Of a stretch of 64,000 nt of DNA, positions 46,860-57,780 are shown one piece after another; positions within the stretch are counted from its first letter, which is position 1, and the number at the start of each line of letters is the position of its first letter. The notes below the pieces were generated by a model. It was not told the DNA's origin and ran no database searches. It worked only from the letters and a program-made list of their open reading frames with translations. The position numbers and the translations under genes were made by a program. The stretch is from Pachyseris speciosa (Eukaryota; Cnidaria; Anthozoa; Scleractinia; Pachyseridae), in contig JAEMWC010001425.1 of assembly GCA_016490735.1 (NCBI GenBank), forward strand, positions 97,501 to 161,500. Reading direction: 5' to 3'.

Positions 46860-47450
46860 CTGCTTACAAGTGGTGGAACCAAGTGCTTTTAAAACACTTC
46901 TTGTAAAGATTCTCTGGCCTCGGTCTGCGCTCGCTACCTTGACTCTAGGGACTGTCACGATTCCATCTCTTCCAGGTAATAACTCTTCAATTAAAATATT
47001 ACAAAAGCGGTCCTTTGCTGATTACTTTACTTTTACCTTTTCTTTTTTCTTCTGGTTACTTTTACTTCTTCAATTAAGGCTAGCTTCCAAAACATTCTTT
47101 GAGTAGCGTCATTCTTGAGGATAACAAGGTCGCCCACTGCGATTTTTTGCTCCCTTGCGATTTATGGAAATTTGAGTGCCTTTCTCGTAGACTCAGCAGG
47201 TAAGTCTTCTTACATTGAGTGGTAAACTGTCGAAGGAGGTGTCCATGGTGTTTGACTCGCATGGTCAAGGAAGAATTCGGGCTAATTATTTCAAAATGTC
47301 CGCCATTTGGTGAATCGGTGATTGTTTGGCCACTTATCAGATGTGCAAGGGAAAGCGTGTACCTCACTTCAACCTGGTCATCCTCCACATCCGTCAGATA
47401 CATCAAAGGTCTCGAGTTGACAACAGACTCTACTTCGGTCAATATCAGTA
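46860..47450 (-). pseudogene. BEL/Pao LTR-retrotransposon integrase C-terminus
   Basis: The minus frame 47442-47080 reads TEVESVVNSRPLMYLTDVED, LSLAHLISGQ, then LRQFTTQCKKTYLLSLRERH and, further left across a frame break, GDLVILKNDATQRMFWKLAL-like residues and DGIVTVPRVKVAS. The order ExxxNSRPL, LTxxHLLxG, EYLxxLRExH, FWKLA is the C-terminal integrase region of BEL/Pao elements. No LTRs or other domains seen. Confidence 0.7.
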
Positions 47451-47589
47451 GTTCATAAAAACATTTTTTTCATTCAATCAACAGGGGGCGCATTATTATA
47501 TCGTGAAATGCTTTTGTTCATTTTTTAATTGGTGTTTTTCTCGTAAAGCAAATGTTAATCGATATCTTTCGTGCCCTAGCAACCATCAT

Positions 47590-47690
47590 TTCAAGGACGA
47601 ACGAGGCTTCATGATCACAAGGAAAACGTCATTGGCTAAAACTGGCTGTACAGTTTTATTACACAACATCAGGTTCATTAGCAGTTGTAA
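47590..47690 (+). promoter_or_regulatory. conserved proximal promoter block, relic copy F
   Basis: CAAGGACGAACGAGG, ATTGG at 47631-47635 and TTTTATTACACAACATCAGG match the family block; 156 bp to the ATG at 47787. Confidence 0.5.
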
Positions 47691-47786
47691 ACATTGCTGT
47701 TACAGCTACCGCTGCATAAACGTAGGCCAAAGAAGAAGAGAACTGAGCGTTTGTTGGGTTTTACTCCCTGCTTTAAGTAGTTCGCG

Positions 47787-47860
47787 ATGTATACCAAACT
47801 AAGTGTTTTGTTGTTGTTTTCTCTTATACCAGACGGCGGGCAGCTGCTCTGGCAATCAAG
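47787..47860 (+). pseudogene. relic F: lone signal-peptide exon
   Basis: ATG, then MYTKLSVLLLFSLIP, parallels the family signal peptide; the donor context CAATCAAG/GTCAATTTC is conserved. The exon is 74 nt rather than 73, so it would leave the wrong phase, and no PAN or EGF exon follows. It is a dead remnant just upstream of the coiled-coil pentraxin gene. Confidence 0.7.
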
Positions 47861-47864
47861 GTCA

Positions 47865-48763
47865 ATTTCAATTTATATCAATCTTATCCCCTTTTGCCTC
47901 TCCAACACTAGCCGAGGAAATTTTTCAACGGAAATGTAATCTAGAAATTAGAAATGTTTAAATTCACTTCTGTGTTTATAGCATGCGTGTATGCTAACTA
48001 CCGTAGTGTCATCTGGATAACCACGAAAGGTTTATGGAGCCAACCGGAATACGTGCCATAAAGGACTAATACCAACAACTTCAGACCTTTGTCTGCAAAC
48101 AGCCAGTTTTAAACGTGCCAAAGTGATGCTAAGCAAAGTGTGCCACGTGCCACTCGCTTAATTAAAGAAATCACGAGCCTGATACTCAGGTCAAAAAGAG
48201 GCCGGGAAGATTCACGATCTGTTAGGGAAAAAAGCATGAAAATGAAAATGCAGCAAGGTTTAGTCCGAAACTACTAAGTATAAAACCGGGGTGTAAAACG
48301 TTTTCTGAATTCAGTTTTCTCGTGATAGCGATATGCCGTGTCGGCTTCGTCTTGAACCCAGACCACAAAGACAATGAAAAAAAACCTTAAAGCAAACATG
48401 CCAATCGTTTCTACGTAGGGTATTTGCCTAATTATGGCTATGAATTTGCATTGCAAACATAAAAACAAATATGACGAAGAAAAAAATGTGAGTTTTAGCA
48501 ATCAATTTATCAAATCCTTCCAGACTTATAAATCATCATCTAAAAGGTACGTTTTCAGTGGCCTTTATGATCACTGAAATGGTTGGGAAGGAACATTATT
48601 CAAGTCAAGGTACTGAAAATTGTCAATACAAGTCACAACATCGACGCATAAAAATGCAATCCAGAAAAAATACTTGTTACATCTATTATTGACATAACAG
48701 TGAACCTCATCAACTGAATAAAGCGCGGAATCCATTCCTCCTAAGAGAATTCACCCCATCAAC
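47865..48763. other. 5' flank of the coiled-coil pentraxin gene
   Basis: No exon recognised; AT-rich. No TATA box stands out. Confidence 0.3.
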
Positions 48764-51668
48764 ATGTTCGTCGCAAATTTCGTTTGGTTGTGCGTTATGT
48801 TTGTGGCTTTACCCCAAGTTAACTCAGTCCGCGTTAACACAACAATGTCGGAAGGTAAAGTTGTTATCTCTGGAAATCATAACGAGGTCGTTGTATCCGC
48901 GGCTCGAAGTCGGCAAGATTCGAAGACTGCACTCGCCGAGATTAAAAAAGAAATGGAGTCCCTGGAAAAGTCAAACTCGTTGCTGTTCACGAAAGTTGAG
49001 ACAATCTCTCGACGACTGTCTGCTTTGAAAAAGCGAGGTATGCATACTGTCTACTTCTTTACCTCTGTAACTACAAACTTATCACTATTATAACACTCAC
49101 TCACTCACTCACTCACTCACTCACTCACTCACTCACTCATACACAGAATTAGTAGTATTTTAATTCTAAAATTCTATGTCCTTTAACATCTATTGATTTC
49201 CTTAAAATAATATCCCGCGTGGTAAGCTTTTCCCTAGTTTTGCGGTGTGCGCAAAGGTTACAACTTAGGAAGGTCGATCCCCTCCCCCACGCAAAGTTTT
49301 TGTTCAAGTACCAACTTCGGCGCGATCGAAAAACATGACAAGTCTGATTTTTGAGTATCGCATTTTGACCTGAGGTCAGGCGTTTCATTTCGACGACGAT
49401 TTTGCCTGTCGGTTTGCATGTCAGGCAGCACAGAAATCAAAACCAGAATTGAAAGATTTTGGTAAAGATATAAGTGATTTTTCATCTGACTAAAAATGCA
49501 ACTGTCTAACTTTGATACCTTGAAGAAACTCTACAAATAACTTTGACAGCTTAACAATAAGATTACGTCAAAATAGTATACGGAAAGTCCAGTGTTTTGC
49601 ATAATGATTACGGACCTCAAAACAGTCAAAACATGTAATCAGTTCGCTCGCCGTTTTTCTATTCTAGGATTTAGATATCAAGCAGAATTTTGCGAAATCA
49701 TTTACGATGCGGATCGACTATAAACTAAAACTTTGTATATTGCTATACAGAAATGACTCCGACTGGTCTATGGATAAAAGTTAGTAATTACATAAACATG
49801 ATTTAATTTATTTCTTTTACAAGGGTATATTTTTATGCCGACGAAGTTTTATTGTTTCTTACTAACAGACTTTATTATATCAACAAGCCTACTTCAGTAA
49901 AATTTTGTTTGATTTAATCTGTTTGTGTTTCATGACTTAAACCTCTCGTCCATGTTTGTCAATCAATGCAGCAGCTTCTAATGGATAAGTTGTCATTTCT
50001 GGAGAAATGGGTTGTTAGCGTCCGCGGCTAAAGAACAAAACGTTGCGTTTGTACTGTTGAGATGGCAAATTAAACTCGATGTTGGAACCGAATTTAGCGC
50101 TTTTGGCGTCGGCTCAAGCAATGACTCGTATGTCATCAATTCTGAAAAAAAGAGTTTCCAAATTTGGTATTTTTATTTGTCTCACATTTAAATATTTCGA
50201 GATTATCTGTATAAGTAAACACGATAAAGAAGCTGCATAGCTGCTTGCCGTCAATTGACAACCAATTGTTCTCTCCACGGAAGGGGACGGGTAGTTTTCC
50301 ATTCTCATTGAATGGCCAGTTTTCTCTAATCAAATTTCTTTCTTTTATCATTATGCAGACAACTACGCTCTATTATTCCCTCGTAAAGGAATCAAAGATT
50401 ATGCCATTGTTTATCGTATGCCAAGCCTCAAAGCCGTGACAGTCTGTCTATGGATAAAAACTACCGATAAAGGAAATCAAGGAGCGCTATTGAGTTACAA
50501 CGCGGTGCCGGGAGCAGATAACGAACTTCTCCTGATGGACTACAGAAAGTTCCAGTTTTGGGTGGGAGTTAAAGAAAGGTACCTTAAAATTGCCAAACCT
50601 CTTTAAACGTTCGTTTGCTGAGAAATGCTTCTCGGTGGTCCTGAAGACACACCTAGTGGGGAATTCTACCAACACAGTGTTTCTAAACAAGGATGCAGTC
50701 CTTTATGATTATTTCCAGAGCTACATGCGTACGTCTCAGGATTATCTCCCAGGCTTTTTCAGTAAACACTGGAATGGGAACCCTTGAACTGAATATCAGC
50801 CTCAATCGATAGAAAACGGATTTGACAAAAGTACTTAACTTATCGAATACTTCTGATTAACAAGATTAACAGGATTTAGTTCGCTAGTTGTAACAAAATA
50901 AATTAATTATTTTGACTAGGACGCGCTCTATTACCAATGCAGTCCGTTCTACTTATCAAGTTGCATGCGAGAGCCAAGTTTCGTATGACAAAAACGCGGA
51001 AATGACGAAGACAGAGACGATGAAATTTTTGACATTTATTATTTCAATAGAAAGACGTCAGTTTCCGCAAACGACGGAAAGTGGCACCACATATGTGCAA
51101 CATGGGAGAGCACCGCTGGATCATGGACTCTGTATAAAGATGGCAAACCTGAGGCTGGTGGCAAAGGTTTTCAAAAAGGTAAACTTACTGCTGTTTTTAG
51201 TTTGGCACTGACTGAGAAATGTACAAATACCGGTAAAAAGCTTTTTAAACAGCTGGCGGGTATAAGATAACTAACTTCCTTGTCACCATAAATCGGTCTT
51301 TCTCTTCCTTTTTTTTTTTTTTTTTTTTTTTTTCATATTGCTTACAACTTCAAAACAAACCACTTGCATTTCTTGACAGTTCTTCGAAATAACCATTTCC
51401 TGTCCTGTTCTTGCTAGGATTCGTGATCCGTGGTGGAGGAGCCCTGGTACTCGGTCAAGAGCAAGAAAAAGTAGGAGGATCCTTTGACGCCAAACAGAGC
51501 TTCATCGGTGAAATGACAGGTGTCAACATCTGGGATCACGTGATAAACGAACAAGAGATCATACGCATGTCTAGGTTGTGCTCGACAGGGGTGGGGACCG
51601 TATTCCAGTGGCGCGACTTTAAGCCTCATCTGAAAGGCTCAGTGAGGATAATCAAGCCTTCATGTTAG
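48764..51668 (+). CDS. secreted coiled-coil pentraxin
   Basis: Four exons: 48764-49037, 50359-50578, 51051-51178, 51418-51668; GT/AG sites and phases (1, 2, 1) agree and total 873 nt (290 aa). Layout: signal peptide (about 1-22, MFVANFVWLCVMFVALPQVN), short polar segment, coiled coil (about 50-90, heptads in ALAEIKKEMESLEKSNSLLF and KVETISRRLSALKKR), and pentraxin domain (92-290) with HHICATW and GEMTGVNIWDHVINEQEI. The architecture resembles neuronal-pentraxin-type proteins, where the coiled coil drives oligomerisation. The last two exons have exactly the same lengths (128 and 251 nt) as in gene D, so the pentraxin cassette is shared. No PAN or EGF exon. Confidence 0.85.
49094..49139. repeat. 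(ACTC)n microsatellite
   Basis: About 11 CACT units in intron 1 of the coiled-coil pentraxin gene. Confidence 0.9.
51309..51333. repeat. poly-T tract
   Basis: About 25 T in intron 3 of the coiled-coil pentraxin gene. Confidence 0.9.
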
Positions 51669-51695
51669 CCTTCATGAAGTGTTCAGCTCCTATCA

Positions 51696-51701
51696 AATAA
51701 A
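51696..51701 (+). terminator. polyadenylation signal of the coiled-coil pentraxin
   Basis: AATAAA 28 bp after the stop codon, followed by a T-rich stretch. Confidence 0.6.
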
Positions 51702-51880
51702 CTTGACTTTCAGTAGTGGCACAATGTGTAACCATTAAGGAGCATCTGTGATTAAAGGAAAATGGGAGTTTGAGATCGTTTGACCTTGTTCTGTTTGTCT
51801 GTAATCGGTAACGTCTTTCCTTGACAACGTTGTCACTTCATTGTACAGAAGGATTCCTTTATTAATTTTCTCGCTGCAAT

Positions 51881-52023
51881 AGGAAACCCTAACCCTATAC
51901 ACCCCAAATAATATTTTGAAAGAAAATTTGCCCTGAGCGGGATTTGAACCCACGTCCCCCCGTATACTAACATTTATTCAATTAAAATATGATTATTTGG
52001 GGTGTATAGGGTTAGGGTTTCCT
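51881..52023. repeat. 32-bp perfect inverted repeat with telomere-like words
   Basis: 51881-51912 (contains CCCTAACCCT) and 51992-52023 (AGGGTTAGGG) are exact reverse complements about 79 bp apart, enclosing a tRNA-like T arm (GGATTTGAACCCACG). Confidence 0.85.
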
Positions 52024-52253
52024 CCATATACAGTATTAATTAATTGATATAAGCCTGTATCCGTAATTGGATCCTCCTTTGTCATCCGCTAAGTTGACTT
52101 CGGTCGTGCATCAGTAATTGATCCTTAGTTGGGTTTCAAATGGAGTTATAGGCTTCCCCTGCCTTGTCACCTTGAAAGAATAATTTCCCGGGAAAAATAG
52201 TTTCGATCACGTAAATCACATCTTCGATTGCCGTGTTGCCAGCATGGTTGTCC
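52024..52253. other. no gene recognised
   Basis: Spacer between the inverted repeat and tRNA-like sequence. Confidence 0.3.
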
Positions 52254-52325
52254 TGATGGAGTAGTGGTCATCACACCCGACTAGTATACGGGGGACGTGG
52301 GTTCAAATCCCGCTCATCCCGCTCG
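52254..52325 (+). repeat. tRNA-like pseudogene or SINE head
   Basis: TGGAGTAGTGGTCATCA (D arm) and GTGGGTTCAAATCCCGC (T arm) are tRNA-like; the same T-arm piece occurs inverted at 51937-51960. The acceptor stem does not pair well, so a working tRNA is unlikely. Confidence 0.5.
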
Positions 52326-52334
52326 CCCTATATA

Positions 52335-52445
52335 GACAAGGTTAATTTGGGAACAGAAATCAACACAACTAAGTAATTAAGTGAAAATGTGGCTCAGCCA
52401 GGAATCGAACCAGATTACCGGTCGGATGCCTTAACCACTAGGCCA
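52335..52445 (-). repeat. tRNA-like SINE head, copy 1 of a direct repeat
   Basis: AGACAAGGTTAATTTGGGAA onward recurs exactly 400 bp downstream. On the minus strand it holds TAGTGGTTAAGGCATCC and GGTTCGATTCCTGGC, tRNA-like boxes; part of the variable/T-stem region is deleted here. Confidence 0.6.
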
Positions 52446-52734
52446 CTGAACCAACCACACTGGGAACACATATTTTTACTGTACAACACATACACAGTGT
52501 GGCATTCTGATGGTAAGGTCCGGGGAGACAATTTCACACATTTTCTGCAATGAGGATCACGTCACTACTCCCCGGTCGATCGGCGATGCACGGCCAAATC
52601 CCCCAGGAAATTAATTAAGTACAGTAAGGTAGGGAGGGGATATAGTAGCAACTGATTGCCTTAATTACTTAGAATCACCGGCCTATTCCCGTTTGGATGG
52701 CGATTCATTAGGGATTTCTGAGAAATACAAACAG

Positions 52735-52843
52735 ACAAGGTTAATTTGGGAACAGAAATCAACACAACTAAGTAATTAAGTGAAAATGTGGCTCAGCCAG
52801 GAATCGAACCTGGGTCTCCAGATTACCGGTCGGATGCCTTAAC

Positions 52844-52848
<5 letters not shown>
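52735..52848 (-). repeat. tRNA-like SINE head, copy 2
   Basis: Second copy, with the ACCTGGGTCTCC piece that copy 1 lacks. It runs directly into the TA microsatellite. Confidence 0.6.

Positions 52849-52921
<73 letters not shown>
52848..52921. repeat. (TA)n microsatellite
   Basis: About 36 TA dinucleotides. Confidence 0.95.
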
Positions 52922-52923
<2 letters not shown>

Positions 52924-52953
52924 ATAAATGTCTTCGACCAAATAATCCGACTA

Positions 52954-53206
52954 ATACACAGCAAAAATGCCCAATAACAGAACATTTGCCCAGTACTGTA
53001 CCCCAGCAAAATTTACTGGGATCAAGTAGGTGTCTGATTCACTCAGTGATGAATATCTTTGGTTTACATGAGGCACATTTAGTACCCAAGGCGTAAACCA
53101 AAGATTTTCATCACTGAGTGAATCAGACACCTACTTGATCCCAGTAAATTTTGCTGGGGTACAGTACTGGGCAAATGTTCTGTTATTGGGCATTTTTGCT
53201 GTGTAT
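52954..53206. repeat. 113-bp inverted repeat (fold-back)
   Basis: 52954-53066 and 53094-53206 are reverse complements with about one to two mismatches and a 27-nt loop. The right side continues into the upstream cassette (GTACCCAAGGCGT). Probably an inverted duplication of cassette sequence. Confidence 0.85.
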
Positions 53207-53229
53207 TTGTTCCAGTCAGTCTAGATAAA

Positions 53230-53640
53230 TCAGAAGAGCACGGTAACCTGGCCTTACACTTTTGGGGAAATATTTCATATGGGAAATTTTCTCCCGCCGC
53301 CAGCCGATCGACTGACAACGTTTTTAAACTTGATGGTGGCCAGTAAATTAAGTTTTTCAATCTCGAAGTGATATTTTTGGAAAACAGAAATATTTTAGCC
53401 TTTTGATCAACTGTTTGCTCAAATACATGTCAAAAGTATCTAAAGACGCCTTAATTAGACGCTGCGAAAGAAATTTGGTACACAATAACTGCGAGAGTAG
53501 GATCAAAAGGTAAGGTGGACGATAATAATATTGATTTCTGAAGTCCTCTCTAACTCTCGCGATGCTATGATGGAGGCTCGCATCAGTTTTTAGCGTTTGG
53601 AGTGTAACTATAGAAGACAAGCTTCGATTTCCTTATTACT
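53230..53640 (-). repeat. LINE remnant, copy 3 of the duplicated block
   Basis: Minus frames keep FPKISLRD-, RVREDFRNQYYYRPP- and LDTFDMYLSKQLIKRLKYF-like residues, matching the C-terminal LINE tails at 2377 and 12332 in decayed form. Marks the start of the E cassette. Confidence 0.5.
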
Positions 53641-53879
53641 GTAACAACTTTTCGACGTATGATCAAAGTTTATTTTCTCATTGGTTTCCGAGCAACAGCT
53701 GTTACCATAGCGACGATAACGCACGCCCACTCATTTTGAAAAAGGTCAATTATCTCGAAATCTAGTCAAAAACTTCACAACGAAACTTCAAGAGTAGAAA
53801 CTTATGAAGTCCCAGAGCGTTTGAAAGTAAACTGCAAATAAAGTTTTGAAGGCCAGTTTGTTCACTCCCTCACTTTTCT

Positions 53880-54070
53880 TCAAAAAGGTCCCTAAAAGTC
53901 TTCCAAAGCAATTTAAGGTTCTTGATATTACAGGAATCTTCAGTGACAGTGTTTGTGTGTAATGCAATTACCATGGTTTTACAAGAGTAAAACATATGCC
54001 ATTCTCTATCTGTCTGTCTGTCAGTGGCCGCATGTAAGAATGTTGATAGGTAGTAGTGAAAATGTAAAGC
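53880..54070 (+). promoter_or_regulatory. upstream cassette of copy E, first segment
   Basis: CATATGCCATTCTCTATCTG and TGGCCGCATGTAAGAATG match the cassettes at 13140 and 30890. Interrupted at about 54075 and resumed at 57780. Confidence 0.5.
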
Positions 54071-54095
54071 TTGTGGGATGTGGCTGGAGTGACAA

Positions 54096-54351
54096 GGATA
54101 CCTAACAAATTAATGTGATCTGGTAAGCTGAAGCCACTCTTGGGGCACTGAGGGTGTGGGTACTTGGGCCTGAGCATTAGCTATGCCATGGTGATGAGGC
54201 CTAACAAGGCCGAAACAGCTGTCCATGGCTGCTAATGCTTGAGCTCAATCTTTGATTTGGTAGATTTAAGGGGTAATGCCCGCTACCAAGTGGCCTTAGT
54301 TACCCAAGAGTGTTTTCAGCGTACCAGATCACATTAATTTGTTAGGTATCC
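54096..54351. mobile_element. 256-bp fold-back element carrying a hammerhead-like motif
   Basis: GGATACCTAACAAATTAATG at 54096 is mirrored at 54351; the arms (about 48 bp) extend to CACTCTTGGG near 54143 and 54303. Between them lies a hammerhead-like core (54185-54229). Probably a Penelope-related or other retroelement end in non-autonomous form (inference). Confidence 0.65.
54185..54229 (+). ncRNA. hammerhead ribozyme-like motif with C3 to G change
   Basis: Order: GCCATG (stem I), GTGATGA (core, expected CTGATGA), GGCC-loop-GGCC (stem II), GAAA, palindromic CAGCTG (stem III, dimer type), TC, then CATGGC closing stem I. Every helix is perfect; only the invariant C before UGAUGA is replaced by G, which should abolish cleavage. 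Confidence 0.65.
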
Positions 54352-54800
54352 AAAATCTCAAATACCCTCTTGAACCAACAGCGTATCTTTTGCCGACCCT
54401 CAGTAGGATCAACAATTGATTCACAATCAACTTTGGTGAAATATTTGTAGAAAGTTCAAAGTACACCGGTCTGTAAATTGAGTTTTCTGCTCTTGTTCGC
54501 CTGTGAATCTATTGTTGATCCAGCGTCATCTGATTAAAACAAAAAAATAGCAGCCCGGGATTCCCACGTAACAGTCCCACTGAACATACACGAATGTCAA
54601 GGGTCGGTAGTACTGTGAAGCATCATCTTACGGCTACCTCTCGGTGTTACTAATGGAAACGCTGGTTTACTCAACATAAGTTTCTCGTGCGAATACTCAC
54701 GCTAACTTTCTTAGGTGTCGTTTATAGACGTATCTTCTTCGTATCTTTTGCACCCCTCGTCAAATCAGCTCTTTTGATCAGAGATTTGATTTCATTTTAC
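54352..54800 (+). repeat. duplicated intron sequence of a pentraxin copy
   Basis: GTAGAAAGTTCAAAG, CCTGTGAATC and GATCCAGCGTCATCTGAT match 60570-61100, the intron before the pentraxin exon of copy E. Confidence 0.7.
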
Positions 54801-54801
54801 G

Positions 54802-56450
54802 GGACAACTACGTTACGGAGAGGAACCAGTGATTACGTCATGATCCCATGTGGCATGCCAAGCCTCACAGCTGTCACGGTCTGTATCTGGATGAAAAACG
54901 ATGATACAAATAATTTCAGTGGGACGCTGCTGAGCTATAATGTGCCAAGAGAAGATGTCGAAGAACTTGTGCTGTCATTTAACAACAAAACGTTTTTCGT
55001 TGGAAGTAGACTCAGGTAAGGGGCTTTATATCACGAACTGTCCATTATTTACACTGTTGTATGAGGTGTCACGTGATCTAAACTTCACACTTGAGTGTTC
55101 TATACCTGTAACTCCTCCTTCCCGATCGAGACCGGTGTTTCTAAGTAAGCTCCCACAAATTTAGCCCAGGCTATGGCAAACAGTATAGTTGAACCCGAGT
55201 GAATTGAAGTCGTCTTCTTTAAGGAGAAAATCAAGGTCACGTGACTAGGACTTATGACGCCATCAGATAAAAGCAATACCCAAGCACTACTCAAAACTGT
55301 GGTTGGAGCTAGGATTGCAGGACCAGGGTTAAGATCTAGGGTTTGGGCTAAGTTCTTGCCTTAGGGCAAAGTTAGTGTGAGAGTTAGAGTTTGAGTGAGA
55401 ATAAGTCACGTGATAGACACTCCCACACCACTGTGACACTATGGGATGAATAGTCGCTGTCGTGCAGCTATTATGAGCCTAAAATGGTTTTTCACCTAAG
55501 CCGGAATTTCAGAATAACTACCCCTCTGACTCTGATTTCGTCCTCGTCCTTTTTCGAGCTACCACACCCATCTAGCTCGAATTTCCCGTACCCAGATCTA
55601 CAAAAACCTTCGCAAAAATACTGATAGCGATGAATTTTTCAGACTAGTATCGTTTACGAGTCGAAATTAACAAGTGGCTGACAAACAGTATCTTTGCTTA
55701 AACCCCTTGTAAAATTCATTAATAATTCATAAGAGTTATGACCAAACTACGGGTAGTGTTTGACTCACATGTATACCTCTCTAAACCTTAATACAAATCA
55801 ACTGCTCATTCGTATGCATTAACTTCTCTACTGATTAACATGACAAATACAATCCATTGTTTCATTTCACAAGTAAGATAAAAATATTCGAGTCCGACCT
55901 TTATGGGTTTTAAAACGGCTCGCCTGCGGCATAAAGGTCTCCCGCACATATTGTATCTATTACTTAAAATGAGCAAATGTTCCAGTTTTATACATATCTG
56001 TCTGGATTTTGCCAAAACGTACCCGCGCTAAAGTGGCCTTTACTGGTGCAGTTTTTTCTCGTTCAAAAACTATCTCCAAAGTAGCAATTATAAAGACTAA
56101 AAGAGTGATCAGTGCTTTTTGCTCTTCTCCTCCGCCCCTTCTCCTCGCTCGCTCTATTATTTCCTCCTTCTCATTGCTGTGGTGTGATTGCCAGGCTCAT
56201 AGGATCCAAAAAAACGCCAGTTTTGGACCTATTTCGGTCAAAAGGCTCCAAATTTCTGCAGGTACGTTTTTGCAAATTCAAACAGATATAGACATTAAAC
56301 TTTGGGCATCCGTGTTAACAGGAACACTGACGTATCTTTTGCTGATAGAAATGGCATCACATCTGCATAACATGAGAAAACAGCCGTGGATCATGGAGGC
56401 AGTATAAAGATGGCGCGGTTGAAAGAAATGGCGGAAACGGATTCAACAAT
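54802..56450 (+). pseudogene. pentraxin pseudogene (two exons)
   Basis: First exon 54802-55015 reads RRGTSDYVMIPCGMPSLTAV and KNDDTNNFSGTLLSYNVP with an intact donor, but its acceptor AG is now AC and several codons near the start are lost. The second exon (from 56322) has a one-base deletion: GCTGATAGAAATGGC against GCTGACGGAGAATGGC in copy E, destroying the HHIC motif. Its donor GGTAAGT is gone and no third exon follows. A partial duplicate of the copy E pentraxin region, lying upstream of E. Confidence 0.8.
55020..56320 (+). other. intron of the pentraxin pseudogene
   Basis: The start is homologous to the E intron (61333-61530). The rest is longer than in E and contains no recognised element. 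Confidence 0.4.
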
Positions 56451-56529
56451 GAAATATTTCATAATAATAAATACTGTAAGACAATGAGTGTCTTGTTTTT
56501 GACTGCGAAACTTCAAAGTAGGAATAAGA

Positions 56530-57780
56530 TATGATGTTATGATGTGGGTACTCTGATCTAAGTTTGCTTTGATTTCCAAACCTACAATCTTTGCCAGAAG
56601 TGTAAAGAAAATTTCGCGTCCAAGCTTTTTTCCGTGCAAACAAGCAATTAACGGAATTCGAATGTGAGTCTTAAACATTCCCCATCAATGGCAGACTCTC
56701 AAAAACTCAATATTGAATTGGAAGTGTTGGAGAGGAGGAATAACTTTAGTAATATTGTTGATCTGTATATATTGGAGAAGGATGTCCAGTCTGCAATTAT
56801 GCATATGTCTTGTTTTGTTCAAGACTGCTATAACGATCAAACAGTTGGACTGTGAGCTGCATAAACTGCTCCAGGAGCTATTATACGTTCTTCAAGCACT
56901 CAAGCCACTGCCGAGCCGGCGAGCTACGGCGAGCCACTCTTAAGTATACCTACCTCGTTCTTAAAGAACTAAAGCGACTGCCGAGCAGGCGAGCTACCGA
57001 CAAGCACTAGTCCTCAAAATCTGGTCCTGTATTCTGCAGTTGCTCCGTTTCCGTGTGCTCCACTCGAAGCATTGAAGCGCGCGACGTATGATGGTATTAG
57101 CAACGCTCGGCCACGTGAAATAATTTTTCAAACGAAAGTAAATTTTCGCATGGCCGAGCGCTGCCACTAATTTTGTTTTGCATTATCTTTTCAAAGTGTA
57201 TTCAATTTTAATTTACGTTAACTTCGAATTTAGATCTCTGATCCTTTTAAACATGTATTCAATTTTAATCTGAATCAAGTTTGATTTTGATTTGTACTTT
57301 GCTTTTTGTTTTACATTCAATTGCATTTACATTTAATTTTGAATTTATTTGCATTTTCTTTTGTATTTCATTGCATTTTTATTTGATTTTAATTGTATTT
57401 GCATTTTAATTGCTTAAAAAAAGCAAAAACTGTCCTCAAAACTTAGTGGCAGTCCTCGGCCACCATACACGTGTGACTTTCCTAATAATGGTTGCAATCG
57501 GGCGCAAAGCATTGCACCATTTTAATCGTTTCGATCGCGTTCCTTTTGTAAATTTTAGAATTCTACGGCCTTTTGCGTTCATAAAGCCGTAAATGAACCT
57601 TATTCTAAGCCTCTTTGTGCCAATCTAAGCGATAATTATACACTTGACCTACTCAACGCAAAGGTTATGAGAGTGACGCGCTCGATTGTTTCGAGCAGGA
57701 ATTTTTCAGCGCCATGGCAACGTGACGTCACACTTTCTGTGTCCGGCGAATAATGAAATTGCCGGAAATGTGATAACCGT
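56530..57780. other. no gene recognised
   Basis: AT-rich, with repeated words (GAGCCGGCGAGCTACGG near 56910; TTTAATTTTGATTTGCATTT-like runs at 57190-57410). No coding evidence. Confidence 0.35.

Noticed and set aside
49094..49139. CRISPR-like or spaced repeat array
   Set aside because: Uninterrupted ACTC tetranucleotides without spacers; a microsatellite. No CRISPR array exists in the window.
52788..53096. 102-codon + frame with Ile-Tyr repeats
   Set aside because: Translation of the TA microsatellite and one arm of the fold-back repeat.
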